Source: Butyricicoccus pullicaecorum DSM 23266 (GTDB lineage Bacteria; Bacillota; Clostridia; Oscillospirales; Butyricicoccaceae). From it: 64,000 bases of DNA. Shown one piece after another: positions 16,042 through 24,290 of this stretch (its first letter is position 1; every line of letters begins with the position of its first letter). Location of the stretch: NCBI RefSeq assembly GCF_900167005.1, contig NZ_FUXW01000005.1, positions 1-64,000 on the forward strand, read 5' to 3'. A model generated the notes under the pieces. That model ran no database searches. It was given only the letters and a program-made list of their open reading frames with translations, and was not told where the DNA came from. A program made the translations under genes and the position numbers.

Positions 16042-16557
16042 TTAGTTCTCCGTTAAAGCTGGGGTGACGTTACCAGCGACGCGGAACTGTTTGAGCACGA
16101 TGCCGTTTTTATCCGGGGAGATCGTCTCCTGATGATCGCCGGCGGTAACGGTCACGTCGTGGTCACTCTGACCGAACACGACCACCAATGTTTTGGGTTC
16201 GTCCTCCGTGCCGACCCGGGTATGATAGACGGCGACATCGTCCTCGCTCTGCATGGCATCCAGATAACACCAGCGATCGGGGAACAGCCAATCGGGGACG
16301 AACAGAACCAGATCGTTTTTCTGGTCTCCGGCGTCGAACAGAACAGCCAGACAGCGATCGGTCAGGTCGGTTTTATAGACCTCGGGCGCCTGTTCGCTCA
16401 TGACAGCCTGCTGCAAGGCGGCGGTCAGGTCTTCGCTCGTGCTCAGTTTGACCGAGCCGGTCAGATGACTGGTCACGAAGAATCCACCGACAAAGAGGAT
16501 GAGGACAATGACGATGACGAGGATATTTTTCGCACTCAGTCCTTTGCGTTCGTCCAT
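16042..16557 (-). CDS. small single-pass membrane protein, unknown
   Basis: 171 residues with one transmembrane helix at about 11-29 after a short basic N-terminus, then an extracellular beta-rich domain. Family not recognised. It starts 4 bp after the dacF stop codon, so it is the last gene of the ylbJ-CTG-ORF-dacF run and may work at the cell surface or in the spore envelope. Composite repeat copy 5 follows its stop. Confidence 0.72.
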   Translation of the reverse strand: MDERKGLSAKNILVIVIVLILFVGGFFVTSHLTGSVKLSTSEDLTAALQQAVMSEQAPEVYKTDLTDRCLAVLFDAGDQKNDLVLFVPDWLFPDRWCYLDAMQSEDDVAVYHTRVGTEDEPKTLVVVFGQSDHDVTVTAGDHQETISPDKNGIVLKQFRVAGNVTPALTEN

Positions 16558-16561
16558 GGTC

Positions 16562-17956
16562 TTACCTCTTGGGATCGTCGTCTCTGTGCTGCTGACGCTC
16601 GTACTGCTCCATGCGTGCGTACTTGGAGCGCATCATCTGGCGGCGCTTCTGACGCTTGCGGCGGACGCGGATGATGTAGAAGGTGATATAGAGGATGAAC
16701 AGCAGGATGATGACGAGCAGGATGAGCTTAAACAGCGGAGTGCTGAAGAAGTTTTCGAGCAGGTATGCGTAGTAGAGCACCTCGGACATAGACACATCAT
16801 TGAGTGCGACCAGATCGATCGAACCGTAGGTGACGCCGTTCAAGGACAGCGACAGCGTGCCGAGCTTGTCCCCCTTGGTGACCGGTGCGACCAGATCTTC
16901 CTTGACTGTGATGGACTGTTCAAAGTCGGCAGCGGTCAGATCCTTGGGCACGGTTGCGGTCAGGTCACCGCCTGCGACCAGCATGAGCTTGTTGGCCTCG
17001 GTGGACAGACGGATGGGCACTTCCTGAATCTCGGTGCCCTGACTGATGAGGGTCTTGGACTGATAGTTTTCGTACGCCCAGTCAAACAGCTTCTTAGTCT
17101 CGTCGTAGGTGAGCGGCTGAGCCGAGCCCTGCGGCTTTTCGCAGCCGAGCATGACCGAAATCAGTTCCGAACCCTTCTTTTCCGCCGATGCGACCAGACA
17201 GTAACCGGCCTGACTGGTGTGACCGGTCTTAACGCCGGTCGCGTAGGCGTAGTAGTACGGGCTGTTGCGCGACAGAATGAGCTGGTTGGTGGTCAGTAAG
17301 TACAGATTCTTGCCGTTCGGATGCTCGGCAGCCTTGTTGGACGGCGCGAGGTTTTTCTGTGCCGTGCTGACGATATCGCAGAAGGTCTCGTTTTTCATGG
17401 CCTCCTGCGTGATGCGGAACAGGTCGTGCGCGGTGGTGTAGTGGTTGTCATCGTGCAGACCGTTGGGGTTTGCAAAGTGAGTGCCGGTGCAGCCCAGATC
17501 GGTGGCGCGGGCGTTCATCTTGTCGACGAAGGTCGGGACATCGCCCGAAACCACACGTGCGAGGGTGTTGGCCGCCTCATTACCCGAGGGCAGCAGCAGG
17601 CCATAGAGCAAATCCATAATGGAAACTTCCTCCCCCACGACAAAACCGGCCTTGGACGAGTCAGCTTCCACGCCGCTAAAGTCCTCCTGGGTGACCGTGA
17701 CCTTCTGTTCGAGGTCGTCCACGTTTTCCAGAACGATGAGCGCGGTCATGATTTTGGTGGTCGAAGCCGGGTAGCGTTTTTCCTCGGCGTTCTTTTCGTA
17801 CAGCGGCAGACCGGTTTCCGGGTCACCTAAGTAGACGGCAGTGGCCTGAATGTCCGGGGTGGAGATGGCCTGCGCCGCACCGGGGCACACGGTCAAAAGG
17901 CATAAGAGCACAACAAAAAAGGCGGCAACGCGCCGCCGGAGAGCAGGGAAAGTCAT
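16562..17956 (-). CDS. dacF: D-alanyl-D-alanine carboxypeptidase (DacF/PBP5 type)
   Basis: 464 residues. A signal peptide ends near AQA (30). It is a class C low-molecular-weight PBP that trims stem-peptide D-Ala and so controls crosslinking. Catalytic motifs are STTK 65-68, SGN 124-126 and KTG 243-245. A C-terminal PBP5-like beta domain (about 310-390) is followed by a membrane helix near 408-428 and a basic cytoplasmic tail. Its ATG overlaps the stop of the preceding small gene (ATGA), giving translational coupling. Sporulation use (DacF) is suggested by the neighbouring ylbJ. Confidence 0.92.
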   Translation of the reverse strand: MTFPALRRRVAAFFVVLLCLLTVCPGAAQAISTPDIQATAVYLGDPETGLPLYEKNAEEKRYPASTTKIMTALIVLENVDDLEQKVTVTQEDFSGVEADSSKAGFVVGEEVSIMDLLYGLLLPSGNEAANTLARVVSGDVPTFVDKMNARATDLGCTGTHFANPNGLHDDNHYTTAHDLFRITQEAMKNETFCDIVSTAQKNLAPSNKAAEHPNGKNLYLLTTNQLILSRNSPYYYAYATGVKTGHTSQAGYCLVASAEKKGSELISVMLGCEKPQGSAQPLTYDETKKLFDWAYENYQSKTLISQGTEIQEVPIRLSTEANKLMLVAGGDLTATVPKDLTAADFEQSITVKEDLVAPVTKGDKLGTLSLSLNGVTYGSIDLVALNDVSMSEVLYYAYLLENFFSTPLFKLILLVIILLFILYITFYIIRVRRKRQKRRQMMRSKYARMEQYERQQHRDDDPKR

Positions 17957-18189
17957 TCTTCGGGTTCCTCCAGCGTAAAGTCTTCATCGGAAAAGTGACC
18001 GCGGATGACCGCCGGTTTGGGCGGGATGCGGCGCAGGGGATCATAGCGGAACGCGCGGCAGGCGTGTTCTTTGGGTACAACACCTCGCTTGCGGCAGGCG
18101 ACGTGTTCGTCGTCGAGCGGGACGGCGCGGGCACAGTACAGGCAGCGCGGTTCGATGTCCCGGCGGAAAAGGAAACGGTTGGGGCGCAG
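17953..18189 (-). CDS. small four-cysteine protein with probable CTG start
   Basis: 78 residues, reading RFLFRRDIEPRCLYCARA near the N-terminus and FRYDPLRRIPPKP near the C-terminus. Cysteines at 16, 19, 32 and 44 form a zinc-ribbon-like set. No ATG, GTG or TTG start is available: a TGA lies in frame five codons before the first conserved residues. CTG at 18187-18189 lies about 10 bases behind AGGAGGTG, so CTG is the likely start. Its stop overlaps the dacF ATG by 4 bp. I recall similar short proteins before dacF in other Clostridia; function unknown. Confidence 0.78.
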   Translation of the reverse strand: MRPNRFLFRRDIEPRCLYCARAVPLDDEHVACRKRGVVPKEHACRAFRYDPLRRIPPKPAVIRGHFSDEDFTLEEPEE

Positions 18190-18237
18190 CGTTTCGCATC
18201 ACCTCCTAATCAAAGGGAATTTGGGATAGTATTCTCA

Positions 18238-19335
18238 TTATAGCCGATTTCGGTGCTTTTTTCCAGAGGAAGTTACACACAGGATAGAAATGGAAACAAA
18301 GAGCAGACCGGCAGCCGGATGGGCAGGCAGACTGGCGAGCGCGGCAGAGAAAACCGGCGTGGGATGGGGGAGAATGGCCTGGACGATCATGGTCAGGGCA
18401 GCCGCGATCAGTCCGTGCAGTACCTTCCCATAAAAGAGCCGCCGCAGGGACAATCCGTTCACGGCTGCAGCCGTCTGACACAGGACGGACAGACCACCGA
18501 AGCCGACCACAAAGCTCATCGCGGGCAAAAGCGCACGTCCAGCGCCCTCGGGCAGCAAGACCAGACCGCTCGTCATCTCCAAAATGCCCACGAGCAGCGG
18601 CTGCGCCGCGTCAGCAGGTGCACCGAGGAACCACAAAAGCGGGGTGCACAGCACGGCAGCGTGCTCCAGAATGCCGGCGGCTTCCAGCACCCGGCGCAGC
18701 ATGGAAAAGAGCATGATGAAGGCGGTGATAGACAGGCAGGCGCGTCCGGCCTGCTGCACCGACTGGGTCAGACAGGTGGAAAAGGGAAGCGGTTCGGGCG
18801 CGCGGCTGGCGTGCCGCATGGCCTGCGACGACTCCCGGGCGGTCATGGCAAGACCGGTCAGCAGCGCGGCGGCGATGTGGATGCCGTAGAGCAGCACACC
18901 GGTGCGCACCGACCCGCACAGACCGGCACCGCACACGCCGATGAGAAAGGCCGGGCCGGTGTTGTTGCAGAATCCGAGCAGACGCTCGGCTTCCTCCCGC
19001 GACAGCGTCCCCGCGTCGTATAGCTCGCGCGCAGCCTGTGCGCCGATGGGGTAGCCGCCGGTCAGACCCAGCACGAGCGGCCCTGCCGCCTCACCGGGCA
19101 GACCGTAGACCCGCCGGATGAGCGGTGCGCACCATTTTCCCACCACCGACACCGCGCCCGAGCGGATGAGCAGACCGCTCGCGACAAAGAAGGGAAAGAG
19201 TGCGGGAATGGCGGTTGCAAGCGCCACGTCCAGACCTTCCTGTGCACCGCGCGCCGCGGCGGCCGCGTGCGGTACGACCAGACAGAATAAAATTGCCGCG
19301 AGAAAGGCGGCGGAATACGGCAGCAAACGGCGCAT
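18238..19335 (-). CDS. ylbJ: sporulation integral membrane protein YlbJ
   Basis: 365 residues with about eight hydrophobic helices and the nucleoside-transporter gate-like pattern of YlbJ, a forespore-engulfment-stage protein needed for spore cortex formation in Bacillus. Signatures include LGLTGGYPIGA and NNTGPAFLIG. ATG 19335 follows AGGAGGGTC; a long in-frame extension lies antisense to yqfC and yqfD and is rejected. It is divergent from yqfC, and followed 48 bp later by the CTG-start gene and dacF, making a plausible sporulation operon. Confidence 0.87.
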   Translation of the reverse strand: MRRLLPYSAAFLAAILFCLVVPHAAAAARGAQEGLDVALATAIPALFPFFVASGLLIRSGAVSVVGKWCAPLIRRVYGLPGEAAGPLVLGLTGGYPIGAQAARELYDAGTLSREEAERLLGFCNNTGPAFLIGVCGAGLCGSVRTGVLLYGIHIAAALLTGLAMTARESSQAMRHASRAPEPLPFSTCLTQSVQQAGRACLSITAFIMLFSMLRRVLEAAGILEHAAVLCTPLLWFLGAPADAAQPLLVGILEMTSGLVLLPEGAGRALLPAMSFVVGFGGLSVLCQTAAAVNGLSLRRLFYGKVLHGLIAAALTMIVQAILPHPTPVFSAALASLPAHPAAGLLFVSISILCVTSSGKKHRNRL

Positions 19336-19449
19336 GGCTGTGACCCTCCTGACAGACCCTGAAAAAATGGGTTTTGTCCATCGTATGCCGTGCGGTCTAG
19401 GTTCATACCGGCTTTGCATAGAGTAAGGGGAGAAAGGAGGCGAGCGCAG

Positions 19450-19704
19450 ATGGGGCTGCGGGAGATGTATGCCGCACTCGGGCGAGCCGTTCAGGGCGCG
19501 CCGCGTGTGGAAGTCGAGGGCGGACGCCTGGTCATCGAGCGGCACCGGGGCGTGCGGGCATATAGCCAGACTTGTATCCGGGTGGACTGCCCGGACGGAG
19601 AGGTCTGCATCGAGGGCGAGGGCTTGACGCTCGAAGCGCTCTCGCGTGCCGAGGTCGCGGTGCGCGGCCAGGTGCAGCAAGTGAGGCTGGAACACAGGAG
19701 GTGA
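19450..19704 (+). CDS. yqfC: sporulation protein YqfC
   Basis: 84 residues of the YabP/YqfC family, made in the mother cell in Bacillus. A beta-rich core with VEVEGGRLVIERHRGV at about 19-34 and a second E-V-C-I-E-G-E-G-L strand motif supports the call. ATG 19450 follows AAAGGAGGCGAG. YqfD begins 6 bp after its stop, the conserved pairing. A CATAGAGT just before the ribosome site resembles a sigma-E -10 element, but no matching -35 could be placed. Confidence 0.88.
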   Translation: MGLREMYAALGRAVQGAPRVEVEGGRLVIERHRGVRAYSQTCIRVDCPDGEVCIEGEGLTLEALSRAEVAVRGQVQQVRLEHRR

Positions 19705-19710
19705 TCGCGT

Positions 19711-20934
19711 ATGATCGGACGTTTGGTATCGGGCGCGGCGGGTGAGGTGCGCATCCGGGTGTGCGGCGCATCCATCGAACGGTTTCTGAACGTCGCCTTG
19801 CAGGGCGAGATCGGCCTGTGGAACACCGTGCGTGTGGATGCCCGGACGATCGAGACCACGCTGTCGCTGTCCGATTTTTACGCGCTGCGGCGGCTGATGG
19901 GACGCACGGGCTGTCGGGTGCGGGTGATTGGACGGCGCGGTCTGCCGTTTTTTGTCGCACGGCTGCGCCGGCGCTGGATTTTGACCGGCGGCGTGTGCGC
20001 ACTGGCGCTGGTCGTCGTGCTGCTGACCCAATTTGTGTGGGTGCTTGAGATCGTCGCCGCCGACGGCATTCCGGTGAGCGCGCTGCGCGACGTGCTGCGC
20101 GAGACCGGTATTTATGAAGGCGCATGGCTCGGACAGATCGACACCGACGACACGCGCCGCGCCATCCAGAGCGAGATTCCGGAAGTCGGAGTCATCGCGA
20201 TTACGCGCATCGGCAACGCGGTGCGCGTGGAGGTCGATGCCGCCGTGCCCACACCCGACCGTATCGACCGTGCCGCACCGACCGGTCTGGTCGCTACGCG
20301 GGACGGGGTTGTCAGCCGCACGGCGGTGACCGGCGGTCAGCTGCTCGTCCAGCCCGGCGAGGCCGTCGAGCAGGGGCAGCTGCTGGTCTCGTCAGCCGTG
20401 CCCAATACGACCGAATGGGGCGAGGCGCACCGCGCACACGGCATGGGGCGGGTCATGGCCTACACCAGCCGCACGGCAACCCTGCTGTGTCCGCTGACGT
20501 GGACGGAATCCCGCGCCACCGACCGCATGACTACCCGATATGCGCTCACCCTGGGCGACCGGCGGATAAATTTGTATTTAGGGAGTGGTATTCATACCGA
20601 TACTTGTGATAAAATAACCATAGAAAAGACAAGGCTTTCCATCGGAAGCCGCCTGATGCTGCCCATTTCCCTCGTGCGCGAGACCTGCCGGGCGTGTGAT
20701 GCCCTCCCGGTTTCCGGCACCGCGCAGGAGGTTGGAGACGCGGCGGCGCAGACCTGGCTTGACCGGCTGGCGCAGACACTGGACGGAACGATTTTGGACA
20801 GCCGCTGGACGATCGAGGAGGAGGCAGGTGCGGTGCGCGTGCGCGTGACGGCGTCGTGCGAGGAGCAGATTGCCTGCGAGATGATCGACCGCACACCCTT
20901 GCCCGAAAAGGAGCAGGAGGAGCCGGCAGAGTAA
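19711..20934 (+). CDS. yqfD: sporulation protein YqfD
   Basis: 407 residues. An N-terminal cytoplasmic region of about 85 residues, one membrane helix near 91-112 (GGVCALALVVVLLTQFVWVL), then a large extracytoplasmic domain of the YqfD family (stage IV sporulation, forespore assembly). Signatures are the TGIYEGAWLGQID and VISRTAVTGGQ-like segments (here GVVSRTAVTGG) near 200. GGAGGTGATC precedes ATG 19711. The gene is very GC-rich, like era and uvrC, and its order yqfC-yqfD-phoH is ancestral. Confidence 0.88.
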   Translation: MIGRLVSGAAGEVRIRVCGASIERFLNVALQGEIGLWNTVRVDARTIETTLSLSDFYALRRLMGRTGCRVRVIGRRGLPFFVARLRRRWILTGGVCALALVVVLLTQFVWVLEIVAADGIPVSALRDVLRETGIYEGAWLGQIDTDDTRRAIQSEIPEVGVIAITRIGNAVRVEVDAAVPTPDRIDRAAPTGLVATRDGVVSRTAVTGGQLLVQPGEAVEQGQLLVSSAVPNTTEWGEAHRAHGMGRVMAYTSRTATLLCPLTWTESRATDRMTTRYALTLGDRRINLYLGSGIHTDTCDKITIEKTRLSIGSRLMLPISLVRETCRACDALPVSGTAQEVGDAAAQTWLDRLAQTLDGTILDSRWTIEEEAGAVRVRVTASCEEQIACEMIDRTPLPEKEQEEPAE

Positions 20935-20983
20935 GCACCCTGACCGTCCGGTGATTTTTTGGAAAGACAGAAAGGCAGCGAAT

Positions 20984-22045
20984 ATGATAGAAACAACCAT
21001 GCAGATGGAGCAGGCCGACCTGATGATCGCCATTTTCGGCGCGTTCGACGAGAATATCAAGCTCATCGAGCGCGAACTGGGCGTATCGGTGGTCAGTCGG
21101 GCGACCGAGCTCAAGATTTCGGGTGACCCCGAGGCCGTCGGGGTCGCCGAGCGCGTTTTTGCCGCGCTGCTCGAGATGGCGCGCCGCGGCGAGGCGGTCA
21201 GCACCCAGACCGTGCAGTACGTTATCGGTCTGGCACGCGAGGGCCGCGAGAGCGAAGTGCACACCATGGGTCGTGACGTGCTGGTCATCACCGCCAAGGG
21301 CAAGCCCATCAAGGCCAAGACCCTCGGACAGAAAAAGTACATGGAGGCCATCCGCACGCACACCATCACCATGGGCATCGGCCCGGCCGGTACGGGTAAA
21401 ACCTATCTGGCCGTCGCCGCGGCCGTGGCCGCATTCCGCGACAAGCAGGTCTCGCGCATCATTCTGACCCGACCGGCGGTCGAGGCGGGTGAAAAGCTGG
21501 GCTTCCTGCCCGGTGACCTGCAAAGCAAGGTCGACCCCTACCTCAGACCGCTCTATGACGGCCTGTTCGACATGATGGGCGCGGAGAATTTCCAGAAGCA
21601 CATGGAAAAGGGCTCGATCGAGGTTGCACCGCTCGCTTACATGCGCGGACGTACGCTCGATGACTCGTTTATCATCCTGGACGAGGCGCAGAACACCACG
21701 CCCGAGCAGATGAAGATGTTTTTGACCCGTATCGGCTTTGGCTCCAAGGCGGTCATCACGGGCGACGTGACCCAGATCGACCTGCCCGACGGCAAGACCT
21801 CGGGACTCAAGGAAGCGTCCCGCGTGCTCATGGACGTGCCCGACATCGCCCAGTGCTACCTGACCGATAAGGACGTCGTGCGTCACGAGCTGGTACAGCG
21901 CATCGTCAAGGCGTACGCCGATTATGAGAGCCGCAAGATGAGCCATGTGCGCGAGGATCGCCCGGCGCGTGCGGTACGCGCTGCACGGTCGGACAAGCCC
22001 GACGCGCCGCGTAAATTCCAACGCCGTCTGGAGGGGAGAAGATGA
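20984..22045 (+). CDS. phoH: PhoH-family ATPase
   Basis: 353 residues. PhoH-like ATPases work in RNA metabolism; gene order links them to YbeY. An N-terminal KH-like/PhoH_N segment (about 15-75) precedes Walker A GPAGTGKT at 133-140 and Walker B with DEAQNTTPEQMKM near 235. ATG 20984 is the first well-placed start (AAAGGC upstream); an in-frame TTG or ATG further upstream has no ribosome site. The stop overlaps the ybeY ATG (ATGA). Confidence 0.93.
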   Translation: MIETTMQMEQADLMIAIFGAFDENIKLIERELGVSVVSRATELKISGDPEAVGVAERVFAALLEMARRGEAVSTQTVQYVIGLAREGRESEVHTMGRDVLVITAKGKPIKAKTLGQKKYMEAIRTHTITMGIGPAGTGKTYLAVAAAVAAFRDKQVSRIILTRPAVEAGEKLGFLPGDLQSKVDPYLRPLYDGLFDMMGAENFQKHMEKGSIEVAPLAYMRGRTLDDSFIILDEAQNTTPEQMKMFLTRIGFGSKAVITGDVTQIDLPDGKTSGLKEASRVLMDVPDIAQCYLTDKDVVRHELVQRIVKAYADYESRKMSHVREDRPARAVRAARSDKPDAPRKFQRRLEGRR

Positions 22046-22533
22046 ACCATCTCATTCGCGTGACCACCGAAGTAGAGCTTGCGCACGAGGACGAAGTGCG
22101 CGACCTCATCACTCGCTGTGCGCAGCAGGTGCTTGCGAGCGAGGGCATCGACTTTGATGCCTTTATCGACGTGACCATCGTTGATGGCGAGACCATCCGG
22201 CAGATGAACGCCGAGTACCGCGACAAGGACGCGGTGACCGACGTGCTGTCCTTCCCGATGTACGATTTTTACAACGGAGAAGCACAGGAAGAGCTGGAAT
22301 ACGACCCGGAGATCGACAAGGTCATGCTGGGCGATATGATTTTGAACTACGACCGCGCGGTCGAACAGGCCGCCGATTTCGGTCACTCGCCCGAGCGCGA
22401 GTGCGGATTTTTGACCGTGCATTCGGTGCTGCACCTGCTCGGCTATGACCACGAGCGGGAGGAGGACGACCGGAAGCTCATGCGCGGCAAGGAAGAAGAG
22501 AACCTCACCGCATTGGGTCTGGTACGCGCATGA
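22042..22533 (+). CDS. ybeY: endoribonuclease YbeY
   Basis: 163 residues. Zinc-dependent RNase acting in 16S rRNA 3' maturation and ribosome quality control. The zinc motif HSVLHLLGYDH gives histidines 127, 131 and 137, and FPMYDF near 71-76 is also conserved. The start overlaps phoH by 4 bp and the stop overlaps dgkA by 4 bp, so the three are translationally coupled. Confidence 0.95.
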   Translation: MNHLIRVTTEVELAHEDEVRDLITRCAQQVLASEGIDFDAFIDVTIVDGETIRQMNAEYRDKDAVTDVLSFPMYDFYNGEAQEELEYDPEIDKVMLGDMILNYDRAVEQAADFGHSPERECGFLTVHSVLHLLGYDHEREEDDRKLMRGKEEENLTALGLVRA

Positions 22534-22994
22534 TGGGCGGCGAGATCCGCAAGCTGCGTCAGAGTTTTCAGTACGCCGTGCGCGGCGCCCGGCTGTGCAT
22601 GCACACCGAGCGCAACTTCCGCATTCACCTGACAGCAGCCTGCTATGTGACCCTGCTCGCCGTGCTCTGCCGCCTGTCGGCGACCAAATGCGCCGTGCTC
22701 GCGCTGTGTTTCGGCGTGATGATGGGCGCGGAGCTGATGAACACCGCCATCGAGTGCCTGTGCGACTGGAAAGCGTCGGGCTACGACCGCGCCGTGCGCG
22801 ATGCCAAGGACATTGCCGCCGCAGGCGTGTTCGTGTGCGCGGTGGCGTGCGCCGTCATTGGTCTGCTCTTCTTTATCCCCGAGCTTGACACCATTCTGGA
22901 CGCGCTGCAAACCCATCCCACCCTGATTTTTGTTCTGATTTTTTCAGCGCCCTGTGCGCTCTGGTTTATTTTTCGATTTGGAAGGAAAAGATAA
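22530..22994 (+). CDS. dgkA: diacylglycerol/undecaprenol kinase
   Basis: 154 residues with three membrane helices and a hydrophobic C-terminal fourth segment (about 131-149). The kinase signature ELMNTAIEC-LCD is at about 69-80. In Gram-positives this family phosphorylates undecaprenol, feeding lipid carrier to wall synthesis. Usual length is about 120-135, so the last helix is an extension. Start and stop lie in the ybeY-era run, without promoter. Confidence 0.9.
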   Translation: MMGGEIRKLRQSFQYAVRGARLCMHTERNFRIHLTAACYVTLLAVLCRLSATKCAVLALCFGVMMGAELMNTAIECLCDWKASGYDRAVRDAKDIAAAGVFVCAVACAVIGLLFFIPELDTILDALQTHPTLIFVLIFSAPCALWFIFRFGRKR

Positions 22995-23888
22995 ATGGAA
23001 ATTACAAAAACCGCGATTGTCTCCATGGTTGGACGACCCAACGTAGGCAAATCCACCCTGACCAATAAGCTGGTTGGCCGCAAGGTGGCCATCGTGTCCA
23101 ACAAGCCCCAGACCACCCGTACCCGCATCACCGGCCTGCTCAACAAGGACGGCTGCCAGTACGTATTCCTGGACACCCCCGGCCTGCACAAGCCGCGCTC
23201 GCGCCTGGGCGACTACATGGTAAAGGTCGTCGAGGATACCGTTACCGAAGTCGACGTGGCCGCACTCATCGTCGAGCCCATCCCGAACATCGGCGCACCC
23301 GAGGAAAAGCTCATTGCGCAGATCGAGGAGGCCGGCATCCCGTCCATTCTGGTCATCAATAAGACCGACACGGTCAAGCACGAAGACCTGCTTGCCGTTA
23401 TTGCGGCCTACGCGGCACGCCACGAGTTTGACGCAGTCATACCGGTGTCCGCACGCACGGGTAAGAATCTGGATATCCTGATGGAGGAGATCAACAAGTT
23501 TGCGCTCGAAGGCCCGCAGCTGTTCCCCGAGGACATGGTATCCGACCAGCCCGAGCGCCAGATGGCAGCCGAGATCATCCGCGAAAAAATGCTGCTTCTG
23601 CTTGACCGCGAGGTACCGCACGGCGTTGCGGTCGGCATCGAGAAGATGGAGACCCGCGAGAGCGGTACGGTGTCCATCTACGCGACCATCTACTGCGAGA
23701 AGGCCAGCCATAAGGGCATTATCATCGGCAAGGGCGGCGCGATGCTCAAGAAGATCGGCGAGCTGGCACGCCGCGATCTGGAGCGCGACCTGGGCGCAAA
23801 GGTTTACCTTGACCTGTGGATCAAGATTAAGGAAGACTGGAGAAACAACCAGTATCAGATGAGAAACTTTGGTTATCAGGACGAATGA
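22995..23888 (+). CDS. era: GTPase Era
   Basis: 297 residues. Essential GTPase for 30S ribosome assembly. G1 GRPNVGKST at 12-20, G3 DTPG near 57-60, G4 NKTD near 121-124, and a C-terminal KH domain with GIIIGKGGAMLKKIG near 238-252. GGAAGGAAAAG precedes ATG 22995. A second-family composite repeat begins 2 bp after its stop. Confidence 0.97.
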   Translation: MEITKTAIVSMVGRPNVGKSTLTNKLVGRKVAIVSNKPQTTRTRITGLLNKDGCQYVFLDTPGLHKPRSRLGDYMVKVVEDTVTEVDVAALIVEPIPNIGAPEEKLIAQIEEAGIPSILVINKTDTVKHEDLLAVIAAYAARHEFDAVIPVSARTGKNLDILMEEINKFALEGPQLFPEDMVSDQPERQMAAEIIREKMLLLLDREVPHGVAVGIEKMETRESGTVSIYATIYCEKASHKGIIIGKGGAMLKKIGELARRDLERDLGAKVYLDLWIKIKEDWRNNQYQMRNFGYQDE

Positions 23889-23890
23889 GT

Positions 23891-24020
23891 CTAGGGGAAT
23901 CCAATCCCCCTAGATACGCAGGAGGTTCCGGTAGAAACCTCCTGCGATACCCCCGGAATATCCGCGCCGGACTGCGGCGCGGGGTCGGGGTAAAACTTCG
24001 AGGCATAGCCCCGAAGTTTT
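23891..24020. repeat. second-family composite element J-K-L-M, copy 2
   Basis: J 23891-23913 (CTAGGGG...CCCCCTAG), K 23917-23946 (CGCAGGAGGTT/AACCTCCTGCG), L 23962-23982 (CCGCGCC/GGCGCGG), M 23992-24020 (AAAACTTCG/CGAAGTTTT, core GAGGCATAGCCC). Arms of K and M differ from those at 8675-8858 while loops and linkers match. Confidence 0.8.
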
Positions 24021-24131
24021 GAAAATTAAAAATCTATGCTTCGTTTTGTCTACGCGAAAATGAGCGAGATATTTCCTCTTATACTTTGCCCCAAAGCTGG
24101 CTATGCTATGGGACGAAAGGGGAGAGCGTAC

Positions 24132-24290
24132 ATGGATTTACAGGAATTTTGGAATCGATTTATTCATACAGGCGAACCGGCGGCTTACCTTTTGTACCGG
24201 GGACTGCATGAAGAACACGACAAGGAGCGATATGGAGCATCTCACGCACAAAGGTCTGGTCATCCGGGAGACCGATTTCGGGGACAATGA
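24132..24290 (+). CDS. yqzL: YqzL-family small protein
   Basis: 52 residues. The N-terminus MDLQEFWNRFIHTGEPAAYL followed by LYRGL matches the short YqzL family, which sits directly before recO in many Firmicutes. ATG 24132 follows AAAGGGGAG. The reading frame runs 59 bases into recO in another frame; the YqzL match ends near residue 30, so the tail may be just read-on. Function unknown; the conserved position suggests a link to RecO or DNA repair. Confidence 0.75.
   Translation: MDLQEFWNRFIHTGEPAAYLLYRGLHEEHDKERYGASHAQRSGHPGDRFRGQ

Noticed and set aside
17823-18134. ATG-started minus-strand frame between ylbJ and dacF
   Set aside because: It is in a different frame from the four-cysteine protein, runs into dacF and shows no conserved pattern.
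19380-19449. Sigma-E promoter for yqfC
   Set aside because: A CATAGAGT resembles the -10, but no -35 at the correct distance could be identified, so it is not listed as a feature.
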